From Flavobacterium potami (GTDB taxonomy: Bacteria; Bacteroidota; Bacteroidia; Flavobacteriales; Flavobacteriaceae), in NCBI RefSeq assembly GCF_020026915.1, contig NZ_JAINUY010000001.1:186001-250000 (forward strand): a stretch of 64,000 nt of DNA, written 5' to 3'. Both the position numbers and the translations under genes were made by a program. The notes under the pieces were generated by a model. It saw only the letters and a program-made list of their open reading frames with translations, was not told where the DNA came from and ran no database searches. Below, in pieces: positions 49,247 through 58,781 of the stretch (positions are counted from its first letter, which is position 1; each line of letters opens with the position of its first letter).

Positions 49247-50599
49247 TTAAGATAAGAAATCCTTAAACCACAATCCTGAGTTTTTAATGGTTCTTTTCTG
49301 TGTTTCAAAATCAACGTGAATCAATCCGAATCTTGCATTATATCCTTCAGCCCATTCAAAGTTATCTGTCAAACTCCAAACAAAGTAACCATCGACATTT
49401 AAACCGTCATTTTTGGCCTTTAAAATTTGTTCCAAGTTATCCTGAATAAAGTGCGTTCGTTTGATATCGTGTACTTTTCCGTTTTTTACAATATCTGGAA
49501 AAGCCGCTCCATTTTCGGTAATAATGATTTTTTTGATGTTATCATATTCATTAAATTTTTTAAGAATATGATACATGGCAGGCGGGTAAACTTCCCAACC
49601 CATATCGGTCGAAATCACATTTCGTTTTTCGGCGCTTACTAATTCAGCACCAATGTAAGGTGTCAAAATCGAAGATTTTACAACTTCTCTAGTATAACAT
49701 TGCAGACCTATAAAGTCAAAATCGAAAGCGAGATTGTCTAAATCTTCTGGCGCAATATAGTTGTTCAGTTTTTTTAAAACAGAAAGATCTTTTTGCGGAT
49801 AACCCATTCCTAAAATAGGTTCGATAAAAGTTCTGTTTAATAAAGTGTCGACACGTTTTGCGGCTTCAATATCTTTTGCACTGTCTGTTGCAGGTTCGAT
49901 ATGAGTACACGAAAATGTAGTGCCGATATTAGCATTTGGAATACGTTCCCGAATTATTTTAGCCCCTGCAGCAGTTGCCAAAGTAACATGATGCATGGCT
50001 TTTAGATAATTTGTGATTCCTTTTCTGCCAGGAGCATGAATACCTAAAAAGTAACCAGCACCAGTAAAAACGGAAGGTTCGTTAATTACCATCCAGTTTT
50101 TTACACGATCACCAAAATATTGTATGCAAACTTCTACATAATCTGAAAACCATGAAACCGATTCGCGATTGGTCCAGCCGCCTTTTACTTCAAGAGCATG
50201 TGGCAAGTCCCAATGGTAAAGTGTGATCCAGGGCTCGATTCCAGAAGCAAGCAACGAATCTATAATTTTATTGTAGTAATCAATTCCCGCCTGATTTATC
50301 GGATGAACTCCAGTTGGCATAATTCGCGGCCAGCTGATGGAGAATCTAAAATTCGGAATATTTAATTCGTTAATCAGATTAATATCGTCCTGATACGTAT
50401 TGTAGAAATCGCAGGCAGTAAGGGCATGATGTCCGTTTTTTATTTTTCCTTTCTGAGAGGTAAAAACATCCCAAATAGAAGAACCTTTTCCGTCAGAATC
50501 ATGCGCTCCTTCAATTTGGAAAGCGGCGGTTGAGACACCCCACAAGAAATCTTCACCAAATTGGTTTTTGTTCAAAAATGAGCTTTCAATTTTATTCAT
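49247..50599 (-). CDS. GH1 family beta-glucosidase
   Basis: 450 residues, one GH1 TIM barrel. N-terminal FLWGVSTAAFQIEGAHDSDG, acid/base in KNWMVINEPSVFTGAGYFLG (NEP, about 165), nucleophile in KKIIITENGAAFPD (TENG, about 358) and DNFEWAEGYNARFGLIHVDF near the C-terminus. No signal peptide, so cytosolic hydrolysis of beta-glucosides or beta-galactosides. It is monocistronic, with a long upstream region carrying an inverted repeat. Confidence 0.95.
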   Translation of the reverse strand: MNKIESSFLNKNQFGEDFLWGVSTAAFQIEGAHDSDGKGSSIWDVFTSQKGKIKNGHHALTACDFYNTYQDDINLINELNIPNFRFSISWPRIMPTGVHPINQAGIDYYNKIIDSLLASGIEPWITLYHWDLPHALEVKGGWTNRESVSWFSDYVEVCIQYFGDRVKNWMVINEPSVFTGAGYFLGIHAPGRKGITNYLKAMHHVTLATAAGAKIIRERIPNANIGTTFSCTHIEPATDSAKDIEAAKRVDTLLNRTFIEPILGMGYPQKDLSVLKKLNNYIAPEDLDNLAFDFDFIGLQCYTREVVKSSILTPYIGAELVSAEKRNVISTDMGWEVYPPAMYHILKKFNEYDNIKKIIITENGAAFPDIVKNGKVHDIKRTHFIQDNLEQILKAKNDGLNVDGYFVWSLTDNFEWAEGYNARFGLIHVDFETQKRTIKNSGLWFKDFLS

Positions 50600-50994
50600 T
50601 CAATCTGTACCTTCCTTTATTTAAAACGGTTTATTAATGTAGGAAAGAAGATTGCATTGCTCTTAAAAAAAGCCATTCTTTGAATGATACTAGAAATTTT
50701 AGATTGAAAAGTTTCATAACAATTAGTTTTATATCAAATTAATAAAACTAATGTGAAATTATTGTAAATTGATTATTATCAAATGATTAAATAAAAATAT
50801 AAACAAGAATACTCATCAATTCAGCAATATTTAAAGTAAAATAAGCCAACTTGAATTTATTGAATAATGTTGAAAATTAATTCAATATAATGCGATTTAT
50901 GTAATATAAAACTGAAATCATGGAATTTTCTGTAGGATTATACATTTAATTTAGCAGTATTAAAATTAATAACAAATCAAACAAAAAATCTACC
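50600..50994. other. Divergent gap, GH1 gene / small lipoprotein
   Basis: AT-rich with one clear inverted repeat at 50722-50752. TACATTTA (50940-50947) is a 7/8 match to a -7 box for the plus-strand gene. No other feature seen. Confidence 0.5.
50722..50752. promoter_or_regulatory. 11-bp inverted repeat in the GH1/lipoprotein gap
   Basis: ATTAGTTTTAT (50722-50732) and ATAAAACTAAT (50742-50752), perfect arms and a 9-nt centre; an operator-like site 120 nt upstream of the GH1 start. The regulator is unknown. Confidence 0.5.
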
Positions 50995-51408
50995 ATGAAA
51001 AATAAAGCATTTTTATTAGGACTATTAAGCATCGGTTTTTTTGCAACTTCTTGCAGCAGCGATGATAACGAAGGAGAAACAATTATTCCACTACAAGGGA
51101 AATACAACCTTAGACAAACAGGAACAATTGTTGGGGGACAAGAAGTATTAATTGATGCTCCGGCAAACCAAAGTGGCTGTCCTATGGATTATTTAGATCT
51201 TAGATTGAGTAATGCTGCCGTTTACGGAGATTATAATGGATCTGAATGTGCCCTTACTGAAAGTACAGGAACGTACGTGAGATCTCATAATGATTTAACG
51301 CTAACTATTAATGGTATTACTACAACTAGTGATATAATGAATCTGACAAACAAAGAATTAAAATTAAAAGACAAAACAACTGGTGCTATTACAGTATACA
51401 GTAGATAA
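50995..51408 (+). CDS. Hypothetical lipoprotein, lipocalin-like, 137 aa
   Basis: MKNKAFLLGLLSIGFFATSC (lipobox ATSC, Cys 20) followed by SSDDNEGE, the acidic SxDD tether typical of Bacteroidota surface lipoproteins. The body (GKYNLRQTGTIVGGQE, LTESTGTYVRSHNDLTLTIN) resembles a lipocalin-like beta-barrel with two cysteines (SGCPMDY and GSECALT) that could form a disulfide. Function unknown. A terminator follows. Confidence 0.72.
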   Translation: MKNKAFLLGLLSIGFFATSCSSDDNEGETIIPLQGKYNLRQTGTIVGGQEVLIDAPANQSGCPMDYLDLRLSNAAVYGDYNGSECALTESTGTYVRSHNDLTLTINGITTTSDIMNLTNKELKLKDKTTGAITVYSR

Positions 51409-51450
51409 GAAAAATTGTTTTGAGATAATTTCAATGTGCTTTGAAATGGA

Positions 51451-51487
51451 AAACGGAAACGACTTTGCAGTTGTTTCCGTTTTTTTA
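51451..51487. terminator. Terminator between small lipoprotein and PAS kinase
   Basis: AAACGGAAAC(GAC) and (GTT)GTTTCCGTTT pair over 10-13 bp, with a T-run on the plus strand and a shorter one on the minus strand. Confidence 0.85.
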
Positions 51488-51508
51488 TGAATTTTATAAT
51501 GTGAATTG

Positions 51509-54500
51509 TTAACTCACCGGAATGTAAATATCAAAAGAAGCACCTTGATTTTGGACACCAGAAGCAGAGATAATTCCGTTATGGTTTTCTACAATCTTTT
51601 TTACAATCGCCAATCCGATTCCGGTTCCGTTGTAACGATCTCTTCCGTGTAGGCGCTGGAAAACTTCGAATATTTTTTTGTTGTATTGTGATTCAAAACC
51701 AATTCCGTTGTCTGAAACCTGAATGTGACAGTATTTTTTTGTCGGAATCAATTTGTCATTATTAAATTTTTCTGCTGTATCAATTTCACTTTTTATTTTA
51801 ATGACAATTGGAATTTCAGGATTAGAAAACTTCAATGAATTGCTGATAAGATTATACAACAATTGCTTGAACTGAAACGGAATGATATCAACTTTTGAAG
51901 TTTTTTCTACTTCAATCACTGCATTTTTTTGCTCCAGTTCTTCCGTTAAATCTTCTTTTACTTCTTTAATGATTTGAGAGAGATCTGTTTTAATAAAAAT
52001 TCGTTCCTGACTATTCGTTCTAGAATACGCTAATAAATCATTAATTAGAGTCTGCATTCGCTGTGCCGCGTTTTGCATTCTTCTAAATTTATCTTTCCCG
52101 TTTTCAGATAAGCTTTCAGATTCTTTCTCCATAATCTGAGAAGCAAAAGTCTGTATTTTTCGAAGTGGTTCCTGTAAATCGTGACTAGAAATATAAGCAA
52201 ACGACTGGAGTTCTTTGTTCATTTCTTCCAACTCATTATTTTTCTGCTCCAATTCCAGTGCATTCATTTTCAATGTGTCATCGGCTTTTTTTCTTTCGGT
52301 CAAATCATGCGTAACTTTAGAAAATCCGATAATTTCATGTTGTTTATTATGAACGGCAGTAATAACCACACTTGCCCAGAATTTACTTCCGTCTTTTCGT
52401 GCGCGCCAACCTTCATGAATCACTTTTCCATTTTCAATAGCAAGTTGTAAAAGTTTTTCAGGCAACTTGCTTTTTTGATCTTCTGGAGTATAGAAAATGG
52501 CAAAATATTTCCCGATAATTTCGTCTGCTTTATAACCTTTTATTTTTTCAGCTCCAGCATTCCAGTTTTCGATAATTCCGTGGGCGCTGAGGTATAAAAT
52601 CGCATATTCCTGAACTTCTTCGACCATTAGATGATAACGTTCTTCACTTTTTCGAAGCGATTCGTTTATCTGAATTAATTCTCTGGTTCGAGCTGTAACC
52701 TGTTGTTCGAGTTCGTGTGTAAATGCTTTTTCGGTATGAATATCCGTAAAGGCGCCAACCCATTTTATAATTTTATTATCAATATTGTACACGGGTTCTC
52801 CAATTACAGTATGCCATCTGTAACTGCCGTCTTTTCTTCGCATTCTAACATCACATCGATACATTTCTCCAGTAAGAAGTGCGTTTTGCCAAATTCTAAC
52901 GTTTTCTTGAAAATCTTCTGGATGTATCATGGCTTCCCAAGAGCCTTCAACACCGGGCTGGATTCCAGTATATTCAAGCCATTTTCCAGAAGTAAATAAA
53001 GCACCCCCTTCTGCATCGGTTTCCCAAATTAACTGCGGAATACTTTCTGTAAGAGAACGGAAACGCATTTCACTTTCTTCAATTTTCTTTCTGGCTTCTA
53101 CCTTTTCCGTAACATCAATCAGCGTCATTCTGATTCCTGAAATCGAATTATCGCTTTCGCGGAGTGGTGCAAACTCAAAATCGACATAAAATTGAGAGCC
53201 GCCGTTTTCATTGTCAATAAAAAGCAAAGATTCTGATTCAGCATAAACTTCTCCCGATTCGTAGACTTGCTTAAGTAATTTTCCGTATTTCTGTTTTTTA
53301 AGTTCTGGAAATAATTTTAAAAGATTTTTTCCTTCAACGTCAGCCATTTGTTTTTTCCACATACGATCCAAAAGAACATAATTGGCCATTTCAATAACAA
53401 AATCATTTCCTCTTAAAATAACTTTCGGAACAGGTGACTGCATGATGAGGTTTCGTAGTTTTTTCTCGCTTTCCTCTATTTTCTGCTGGTATTTTTTCTC
53501 TTCGGTAATTTCTCTAATTGTCCCGATTAGTTTTTCAGGTTCGTTGTTTTCATCATAAAAAACCTTTCCTTTTCCTTCTATCCAATGAATCGATTGATCT
53601 TTCCAGACTACTCGAACTTCATAATTCAAAAAGCCGGAATTTAAAGCCTCTTTAAAACCTTTGTTTCGAATATGTAAATCATCAGGATGCAAATGCGCCA
53701 ATAATTCTTCATGCGTTAAAGACACTTCTTCGGTATAACCACCAACAATTTCCAGATATCTTTGAGAATAAATTGGAGTTCTGGTCTTTACATTTAATTC
53801 CCACGTTCCCAACTCACTGGCTTCTACCACAATTTTAAGACGATCTTCATTGAGTTCGATTTTTTTGCGTGCTTCAACCTTTTCGCTTACTTCTGTAACA
53901 GTTACTAAAATTCCAGAAATGGTTCCGTTTTCTTCTTTTAATGGGTTATAAAGAAAGTCAAAATAACAAATTTCGATTTTTCCATAGCGATTAATTGGAA
54001 CAGGAACTTCATTTCCATGAAAAGGAATTCCCGTATTTAAAACACCGTCTAATAAGTCGCTAACGGTTTCTTTTACTTCTGGAAGAGATTCAAATAATGG
54101 TATTCCAACAAACGATTTTTCGTCTCTATCTATCAATTTAAGATAGGCTTCGTTTGCCATTTCGGCTACATAATCTGGACCACGAAGAATTGCAATTCCA
54201 ACAGGAGCTTGTCGAACAGTATTTCTAAAACGTTTGTCGCTTTCTTCGATTTTTTGTTTAGCCAAAAATAAATCCGTGATTTCTACAGCAGTATTCATTA
54301 CGCCATAAACTTTTCCATTTGTATCGTAAAGTGGCGTAAAACTGTAATTGAAATAAGAGGTCTTTAATACATTATCAACCAGAATATCAATTCGGGTATT
54401 TTGAGAATGAAAAGATTGTCCTGTTTCATAAACGGTTTGCACTTGCTTAAAAATTGGAGCGTCTTTTAATTCTGGAAGAATTTCAGTGTATGTTTTTCCA

Positions 54501-55528
54501 ATTACATCAGGACCTTTTCCCCAAATTTTTATGATAGATTCGTTTGCTAGTTCGATATGCATTTCTTTGCCCACATAAACACCAATAGGAAAAGGAGCGT
54601 TTTCTACCAACTGTCTTATTTTTTGTTCACTTTCTTCTACTTTAGAACGAGCCAAAACCTGAGCAGTAACTTCGGTCGCAATTGCTGCAACGCCAGAAAT
54701 TGTTCCGTCAGCTTCTCTGAGGGCTTCGTAAACAAAATTGATATACGTGTTTTCCGTTTTTCCGTTTCGGTTTAGTTGAACAAAGTGTTCGTCGGTGGTA
54801 ATTTTTTTTCCATCATTATAAACGCTTTGGAGGATTTCTCCAAGACCTTGTTTTTTTAATTGGGGCAGAACCGAAAAAATGGGTTGATTGATGATGTTTT
54901 CTGCTTTTGTTTCCCAAAGCTGCATCATTTGTCCATTGGCGATTTCAACGATAAAATTTTCGCTTCTAAAAATGCACATTGCCACGGGAGCCTGCATAAT
55001 ATTATTGACAAAACGGGAATTGCTTTCTCGTAATGCATCGGCGACAATTTTCTTTTCTGTAGTTTCAATCACGGTCACTAAAATACCGCCAACCGAACCG
55101 TCTTCTATTTTGATGGGACTGTATGAAAAATCAAAATAACAATCTTCGATGTAGCCATTTCGATGAAGTGAAACTTTAAAATCAGGAAAACTAACAGCAT
55201 TTCCTTTCATTACATCGGCGAACATCGGTTCTATCGTTTCCCAGATTTCAGAAAATGTATTTTGAGAACTTCCTCCAAGAGCTTCGGGATGTTTTGAAGT
55301 ACCAAGAATTGGATGGAAAGCATCGTTGTATAACTGTGTATAACTTTTTCCCCACGCAATGTACATCGCAAAAGGATTGGCAAGCATCATTGCCGTCATG
55401 GTCTTTAGACTTTGAGGCCATTTTTCAGGATTTCCCAAAGGGGTTTTACTCCAGTCTTTGGAACGAATTAAACTGCCCATTTCTCCTCCTTCGGACATAA
55501 AATAATGTTCCTTTTTATTGCGGTTCAT
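51509..55528 (-). CDS. Eight-PAS cytosolic hybrid-free sensor histidine kinase
   Basis: 1339 residues and no membrane helix. Eight PAS/PAC units in a row at about 35-165, 172-290, 300-415, 425-545, 560-680, 690-805, 815-935 and 965-1080; most end in a PAC motif such as IGGILVTVIETTEK, SGILVTVTEVSEK or VGAFTDIHTEK. A linker then leads to HisKA (FAYISSHDLQEPLRKIQTFA, phosphoacceptor His about 1124) and HATPase_c (LLYNLISNSLKFSN; VSDNGIGFESQYNKK; NGTGIGLAIVKKIVENHNG). It has no receiver domain; a CheY-like regulator precedes it by 11 nt. The input ligands are unknown. Confidence 0.93.
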   Translation of the reverse strand: MNRNKKEHYFMSEGGEMGSLIRSKDWSKTPLGNPEKWPQSLKTMTAMMLANPFAMYIAWGKSYTQLYNDAFHPILGTSKHPEALGGSSQNTFSEIWETIEPMFADVMKGNAVSFPDFKVSLHRNGYIEDCYFDFSYSPIKIEDGSVGGILVTVIETTEKKIVADALRESNSRFVNNIMQAPVAMCIFRSENFIVEIANGQMMQLWETKAENIINQPIFSVLPQLKKQGLGEILQSVYNDGKKITTDEHFVQLNRNGKTENTYINFVYEALREADGTISGVAAIATEVTAQVLARSKVEESEQKIRQLVENAPFPIGVYVGKEMHIELANESIIKIWGKGPDVIGKTYTEILPELKDAPIFKQVQTVYETGQSFHSQNTRIDILVDNVLKTSYFNYSFTPLYDTNGKVYGVMNTAVEITDLFLAKQKIEESDKRFRNTVRQAPVGIAILRGPDYVAEMANEAYLKLIDRDEKSFVGIPLFESLPEVKETVSDLLDGVLNTGIPFHGNEVPVPINRYGKIEICYFDFLYNPLKEENGTISGILVTVTEVSEKVEARKKIELNEDRLKIVVEASELGTWELNVKTRTPIYSQRYLEIVGGYTEEVSLTHEELLAHLHPDDLHIRNKGFKEALNSGFLNYEVRVVWKDQSIHWIEGKGKVFYDENNEPEKLIGTIREITEEKKYQQKIEESEKKLRNLIMQSPVPKVILRGNDFVIEMANYVLLDRMWKKQMADVEGKNLLKLFPELKKQKYGKLLKQVYESGEVYAESESLLFIDNENGGSQFYVDFEFAPLRESDNSISGIRMTLIDVTEKVEARKKIEESEMRFRSLTESIPQLIWETDAEGGALFTSGKWLEYTGIQPGVEGSWEAMIHPEDFQENVRIWQNALLTGEMYRCDVRMRRKDGSYRWHTVIGEPVYNIDNKIIKWVGAFTDIHTEKAFTHELEQQVTARTRELIQINESLRKSEERYHLMVEEVQEYAILYLSAHGIIENWNAGAEKIKGYKADEIIGKYFAIFYTPEDQKSKLPEKLLQLAIENGKVIHEGWRARKDGSKFWASVVITAVHNKQHEIIGFSKVTHDLTERKKADDTLKMNALELEQKNNELEEMNKELQSFAYISSHDLQEPLRKIQTFASQIMEKESESLSENGKDKFRRMQNAAQRMQTLINDLLAYSRTNSQERIFIKTDLSQIIKEVKEDLTEELEQKNAVIEVEKTSKVDIIPFQFKQLLYNLISNSLKFSNPEIPIVIKIKSEIDTAEKFNNDKLIPTKKYCHIQVSDNGIGFESQYNKKIFEVFQRLHGRDRYNGTGIGLAIVKKIVENHNGIISASGVQNQGASFDIYIPVS

Positions 55529-55539
55529 CCAAAGAAGAT

Positions 55540-55989
55540 TTAAGGTTGCAGGATAAAATTGGCTCTTTCGGGCTGTTTGAAATTATTTTCAGATGCTATT
55601 GTTAATGCTTTTTCAATAACTGTTTTTAGTTTAGAAAATTCTCCAGGTTTGCGAATGTAATACGATGCGCCTTTCAGGTATAAATTATCAACAATATCAT
55701 TATCAAGTGACGTAGAAAAAATGATAACCGGAAGATTTCTTAATGTTTCATTTTCTTTGATTTCCGTTAAACATTCTATACCATTTTTACGAGGCATGTT
55801 TAAATCAAGAAAAATAAGATCCGGAAGATTATTTATGGCATTGATTTTTAAGAAATCCATCAATTGTACACCATCATGTACCATAGAAAGATCCGTTTTA
55901 ATAGCTATTTCATCAAGAGCTTCTTTAAAGAAAAGGCAGTCATCCTCGTCATCATCTGCCAGTAAAAGATAGTAGTGCTCCTTACTCAT
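55540..55989 (-). CDS. CheY-like single-domain response regulator (Rcp1 type)
   Basis: 149 residues, receiver domain only. The acidic pair is in YLLLADDDEDDCLFFKEALD, the phosphoacceptor in DLIFLDLNMPRKNGIECL (Asp about 61), the Thr/Ser switch in PVIIFSTSLDNDIV and the Lys in YIRKPGEFSKL. It begins the operon with the PAS kinase after 11 nt, so it is most probably the kinase's partner. There is no DNA-binding output, suggesting protein-protein signalling. Confidence 0.93.
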   Translation of the reverse strand: MSKEHYYLLLADDDEDDCLFFKEALDEIAIKTDLSMVHDGVQLMDFLKINAINNLPDLIFLDLNMPRKNGIECLTEIKENETLRNLPVIIFSTSLDNDIVDNLYLKGASYYIRKPGEFSKLKTVIEKALTIASENNFKQPERANFILQP

Positions 55990-56524
55990 TTTTTTAATCT
56001 TTCAATTTAGGGTTAAATTATATTCGGTTAAATTTACTTTTTTTAACTAATATTTCCTTGTTTTTTGTGAAGAATGTTTTCAAGTAAACTATAAAAAGTA
56101 TTAAATAACGGATTTTTTTTTATGTTGTTTAAACAATTTTGTTTAACGTTTGACGTTTTTATATGTACTTAGGATTTTATTTTTCTTCCTTGATATTCAT
56201 TTTCCGAAATCTACTTTTTTGCAGAAAAGAAGTATCGAAAATCCTTTCTAAACCTCACTTTTCAGACCCGATTTTTATAATTTATGTGTATACCGTATCC
56301 AAAAAGTGTGAAATAATTATACACTATTTTTTGACCTCTTTTTTCTAAATGCCTCTACAATAGCTTATAACTGTATTGGCACGCCGCTTGTAAATTGTGT
56401 TTATGTCAAAATCTTTGATGAGTCTGTTTTTTAATTGTTTCTCCCCATACGAGTTTCAAATAAATTAGAAAAGAAGAAGATTTTACTAAAAGCCAAATTA
56501 AAAGAATTAAAAAGGAGTATAAGC
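55990..56524. other. Intergenic region with a sigma-54-like promoter
   Basis: AT-rich, no recognised gene. The single notable feature is the -24/-12 element at 56376-56392. Several short plus-strand frames here have poor composition and no typical start. Confidence 0.55.
56376..56392 (+). promoter_or_regulatory. Candidate sigma-54 (-24/-12) promoter of the glycosyltransferase
   Basis: TTGGCACGCCGCTTGTA fits the YTGGCACGNNNNTTGCW consensus at all but one conserved position (TTGT for TTGC), with the correct GG to G spacing of 12 bp. Predicted start about 56402, 120 nt before the ATG. Confidence 0.6.
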
Positions 56525-57970
56525 ATGGAAAGCGAAACAATTATCTCAGAACAATTTTATTCGAACAATAGTTCGACTATCAGCAAACAAGCATTGAATG
56601 GTTCTTTTTTTAGAACTAATGAAAAAGCAAAGCAAATTCACGTAAAAAGACCTACAAGTCCAATTGGATTAACAATTATTATTGCAACATTTTTATTGAT
56701 GATTGCAGGTGTATGTTCGGTTTTTTTATTACAAGACGAATTCGAACAATTTCATTTTGAAAGAATCGCTTCGACTTGGGGATTACCATTTTTAATCATC
56801 ACAACAATTTTATTCTTCTATCAAACAGGAGTTTTCTTGTATAGCTCTTATTTGTATTTAAGATATAAACCAATCGAATCTGTTTCAGACGAATTATTGC
56901 CAACTTGTACAATCATTGTTCCAGCATACAATGAAGGAAAATTAGTTTGGGATACTTTATTAAGTCTTGCAGATAGTGATTACCCGGCAGAAAAATTACA
57001 GCTTTTGGCTATTGACGATGGAAGTAAAGATGATACATGGTACTGGATGGAACAGGCAAAAGCAAAATTAGGAGATCGTGTAACGATTTTCCAACAACCA
57101 AAAAACCAAGGAAAACGTCAAGCTCTTTACAGAGGATTCAAATTAGGAACTGGAGAAATCTTTGTAACAGTAGATAGTGATTCTATTGTGAAAAAAGATA
57201 CACTTAGAAACTTGGTTAGTCCGTTTGTGGTAAATGAAAAATGTGGTGCTGTTGCAGGAAATGTTCAGGTTTTAAACAACAAATCGGCTATTTTACCAAA
57301 AATGCTTAATGTTAGTTTTGTAATGAGTTTCGAATTTCAACGTTCTGCAGAAAGTCAATTGGGTTCTGTGTTATGTACACCAGGAGCTTTGGCAGCTTAC
57401 AAAAGAGATGCAGTATTCAACTGTCTTCCAGAATGGATCAATCAGACTTTTATGGGAGAACCATCTGATATTGGAGAAGATCGCGCTTTGACAAATATGA
57501 TTTTAAAACAAGGTTTTGAAGTTAGATTCCAGAGAAATGCAGTTGTATTGACAAATGTTCCTGAAGAATATAAAGGATTGTACAAAATGTTCATCAGATG
57601 GGCGAGAAGTAACGTTCGTGAAAACTTGATGATGGCGAAATATGTTTTCAAAGATTTTAGAAAAGAGTCAAAATTTGGTCCAAGAATGTTGTTCTTAAAC
57701 CAATTCTTTAAAATCGCAATGACGTATCCGTTTATCTTATTTATGTTCTATTTCATTGCCGTTCATCCAATATTATTCTTAAGCTCAACATTTTTAGGAA
57801 TCTTAATTTTTTCAAGTTTCTCTATGATCTTTTATGCAAAAAGATACAACTTGGCAGAGTCTTTCTGGGCGTATTCTTACAGTGTTTTCTACACTTTCAG
57901 TTTATTCTGGATTGCACCTTATGCGATAGCAACTGCTAACAAAAAAGGATGGCTGACAAGAGGGCTTTAA
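56525..57970 (+). CDS. Membrane glycosyltransferase family 2 (processive, HAS-like)
   Basis: 481 residues from ATG 56525 (MESETIISEQFYSNNSSTIS). Two N-terminal membrane helices (about 46-69 and 85-112), the GT-A domain with TCTIIVPAYNEGKLVWDTLL, LAIDDGSKDDTWYWMEQA (first DxD), IFVTVDSDSIVKKDTL (second), GEDRALTNMIL and KMFIRWARSNVRE (R/QxxRW processivity region), then three to four C-terminal helices. Likely a polysaccharide synthase using a UDP-sugar. No other exopolysaccharide gene is in reach. Possibly sigma-54-driven. Confidence 0.9.
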   Translation: MESETIISEQFYSNNSSTISKQALNGSFFRTNEKAKQIHVKRPTSPIGLTIIIATFLLMIAGVCSVFLLQDEFEQFHFERIASTWGLPFLIITTILFFYQTGVFLYSSYLYLRYKPIESVSDELLPTCTIIVPAYNEGKLVWDTLLSLADSDYPAEKLQLLAIDDGSKDDTWYWMEQAKAKLGDRVTIFQQPKNQGKRQALYRGFKLGTGEIFVTVDSDSIVKKDTLRNLVSPFVVNEKCGAVAGNVQVLNNKSAILPKMLNVSFVMSFEFQRSAESQLGSVLCTPGALAAYKRDAVFNCLPEWINQTFMGEPSDIGEDRALTNMILKQGFEVRFQRNAVVLTNVPEEYKGLYKMFIRWARSNVRENLMMAKYVFKDFRKESKFGPRMLFLNQFFKIAMTYPFILFMFYFIAVHPILFLSSTFLGILIFSSFSMIFYAKRYNLAESFWAYSYSVFYTFSLFWIAPYAIATANKKGWLTRGL

Positions 57971-58011
57971 AATTGTACACTATCATTCTATTATATAAAA
58001 CTCCGTAAAGA

Positions 58012-58041
58012 AAAACCCGCTGTATTTGCAGCGGGTTTTTT
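58012..58041. terminator. Bidirectional terminator, glycosyltransferase / AAA ATPase
   Basis: AAAACCCGCTG and CAGCGGGTTTT (perfect 11-bp stem, 6-nt loop) with A- and T-runs on both sides, between convergent genes. Confidence 0.9.
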
Positions 58042-58044
58042 GAT

Positions 58045-58752
58045 TTATTGTTGAATATCTAAAGAAGCGATAATCTGTTTTTTCATTGCAGTATGAATAT
58101 AATCTAAAGCTTCGGCATATGAAATGGAATAACGTCTTTCGATGTTTTGAAATTGCTGAGGGAATTCATTTAAAATTTTATCATAATAAATATCCAGTTG
58201 TTTTTCTGTCGGCATTTCATATTTCAAACGAAGCTGAAATCTTCTCAATAAAGCACTATCAATTATTTCGTAATGATTGGTTGCGCAAATCAATAAACTA
58301 TCTGAAGGGAAATAATCTATAAGCTGGATAATAGTATTAACCAAACGTCTCATTTCGCCTACATCTTTATCATCACTGTCACGACTTTTTCCGATTTGAT
58401 CAAATTCGTCCAGAAACAAAACTGCTCTTTCGCGAATTGCTTTGTCAAAAATCGCTTTTAAGTTTTTAGAAGTTTCCCCGATTCTGGCGTCAATAACAGT
58501 GCTGAGGTTGATAATGATAATTTTTTTATCTAAAGTATTTGCAATCGCTTTTGCTGTTGTTGTTTTGCCACAACCAGAACTTCCGTGCAGTAAAATCTTG
58601 TTGTCAACCTTAAGATTGTATTTTTTTAATTCGTCGATATATTGATGCTCTTTGATAATCTGAAGCAAAGACGCTTTATTTTTATCGCTAAAAAATAAAT
58701 CGTCCAAAGCAATTTTTTCAGTATCAATTACAGTAAGATCATTCAGGTTCAT
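58045..58752 (-). CDS. Short AAA-type ATPase
   Basis: 235 residues: only the AAA module with a short N-terminal extension. Walker A in LLHGSSGCGKTTTAKAIA, Walker B in RERAVLFLDEFDQIG, sensor 1 in SLLICATNHYEIIDS and the arginine-finger region ALLRRFQLRLKYEM, plus a helical lid (about 165-233). Resembles classic AAA (spastin/ClpX-like remodelling) proteins but lacks any recognition or protease domain. Partners are unknown; the upstream neighbour yggS has its own -7 box between the genes. Confidence 0.87.
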   Translation of the reverse strand: MNLNDLTVIDTEKIALDDLFFSDKNKASLLQIIKEHQYIDELKKYNLKVDNKILLHGSSGCGKTTTAKAIANTLDKKIIIINLSTVIDARIGETSKNLKAIFDKAIRERAVLFLDEFDQIGKSRDSDDKDVGEMRRLVNTIIQLIDYFPSDSLLICATNHYEIIDSALLRRFQLRLKYEMPTEKQLDIYYDKILNEFPQQFQNIERRYSISYAEALDYIHTAMKKQIIASLDIQQ

Positions 58753-58769
58753 CTGCGTTTTATTTGCTG

Positions 58770-58777
58770 CAAAATTA
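58770..58777 (-). promoter_or_regulatory. -7 promoter box of the AAA ATPase gene
   Basis: TAATTTTG on the minus strand, just after the yggS stop, 17 nt before the ATG. Confidence 0.45.
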
Positions 58778-58781
58778 AGTT

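Noticed and set aside
56163..56348. 61-codon plus-strand frame in the gap before the glycosyltransferase
   Set aside because: Phe/Ile/Lys-rich with no typical start, promoter or family; the sequence is only AT-rich intergenic DNA.
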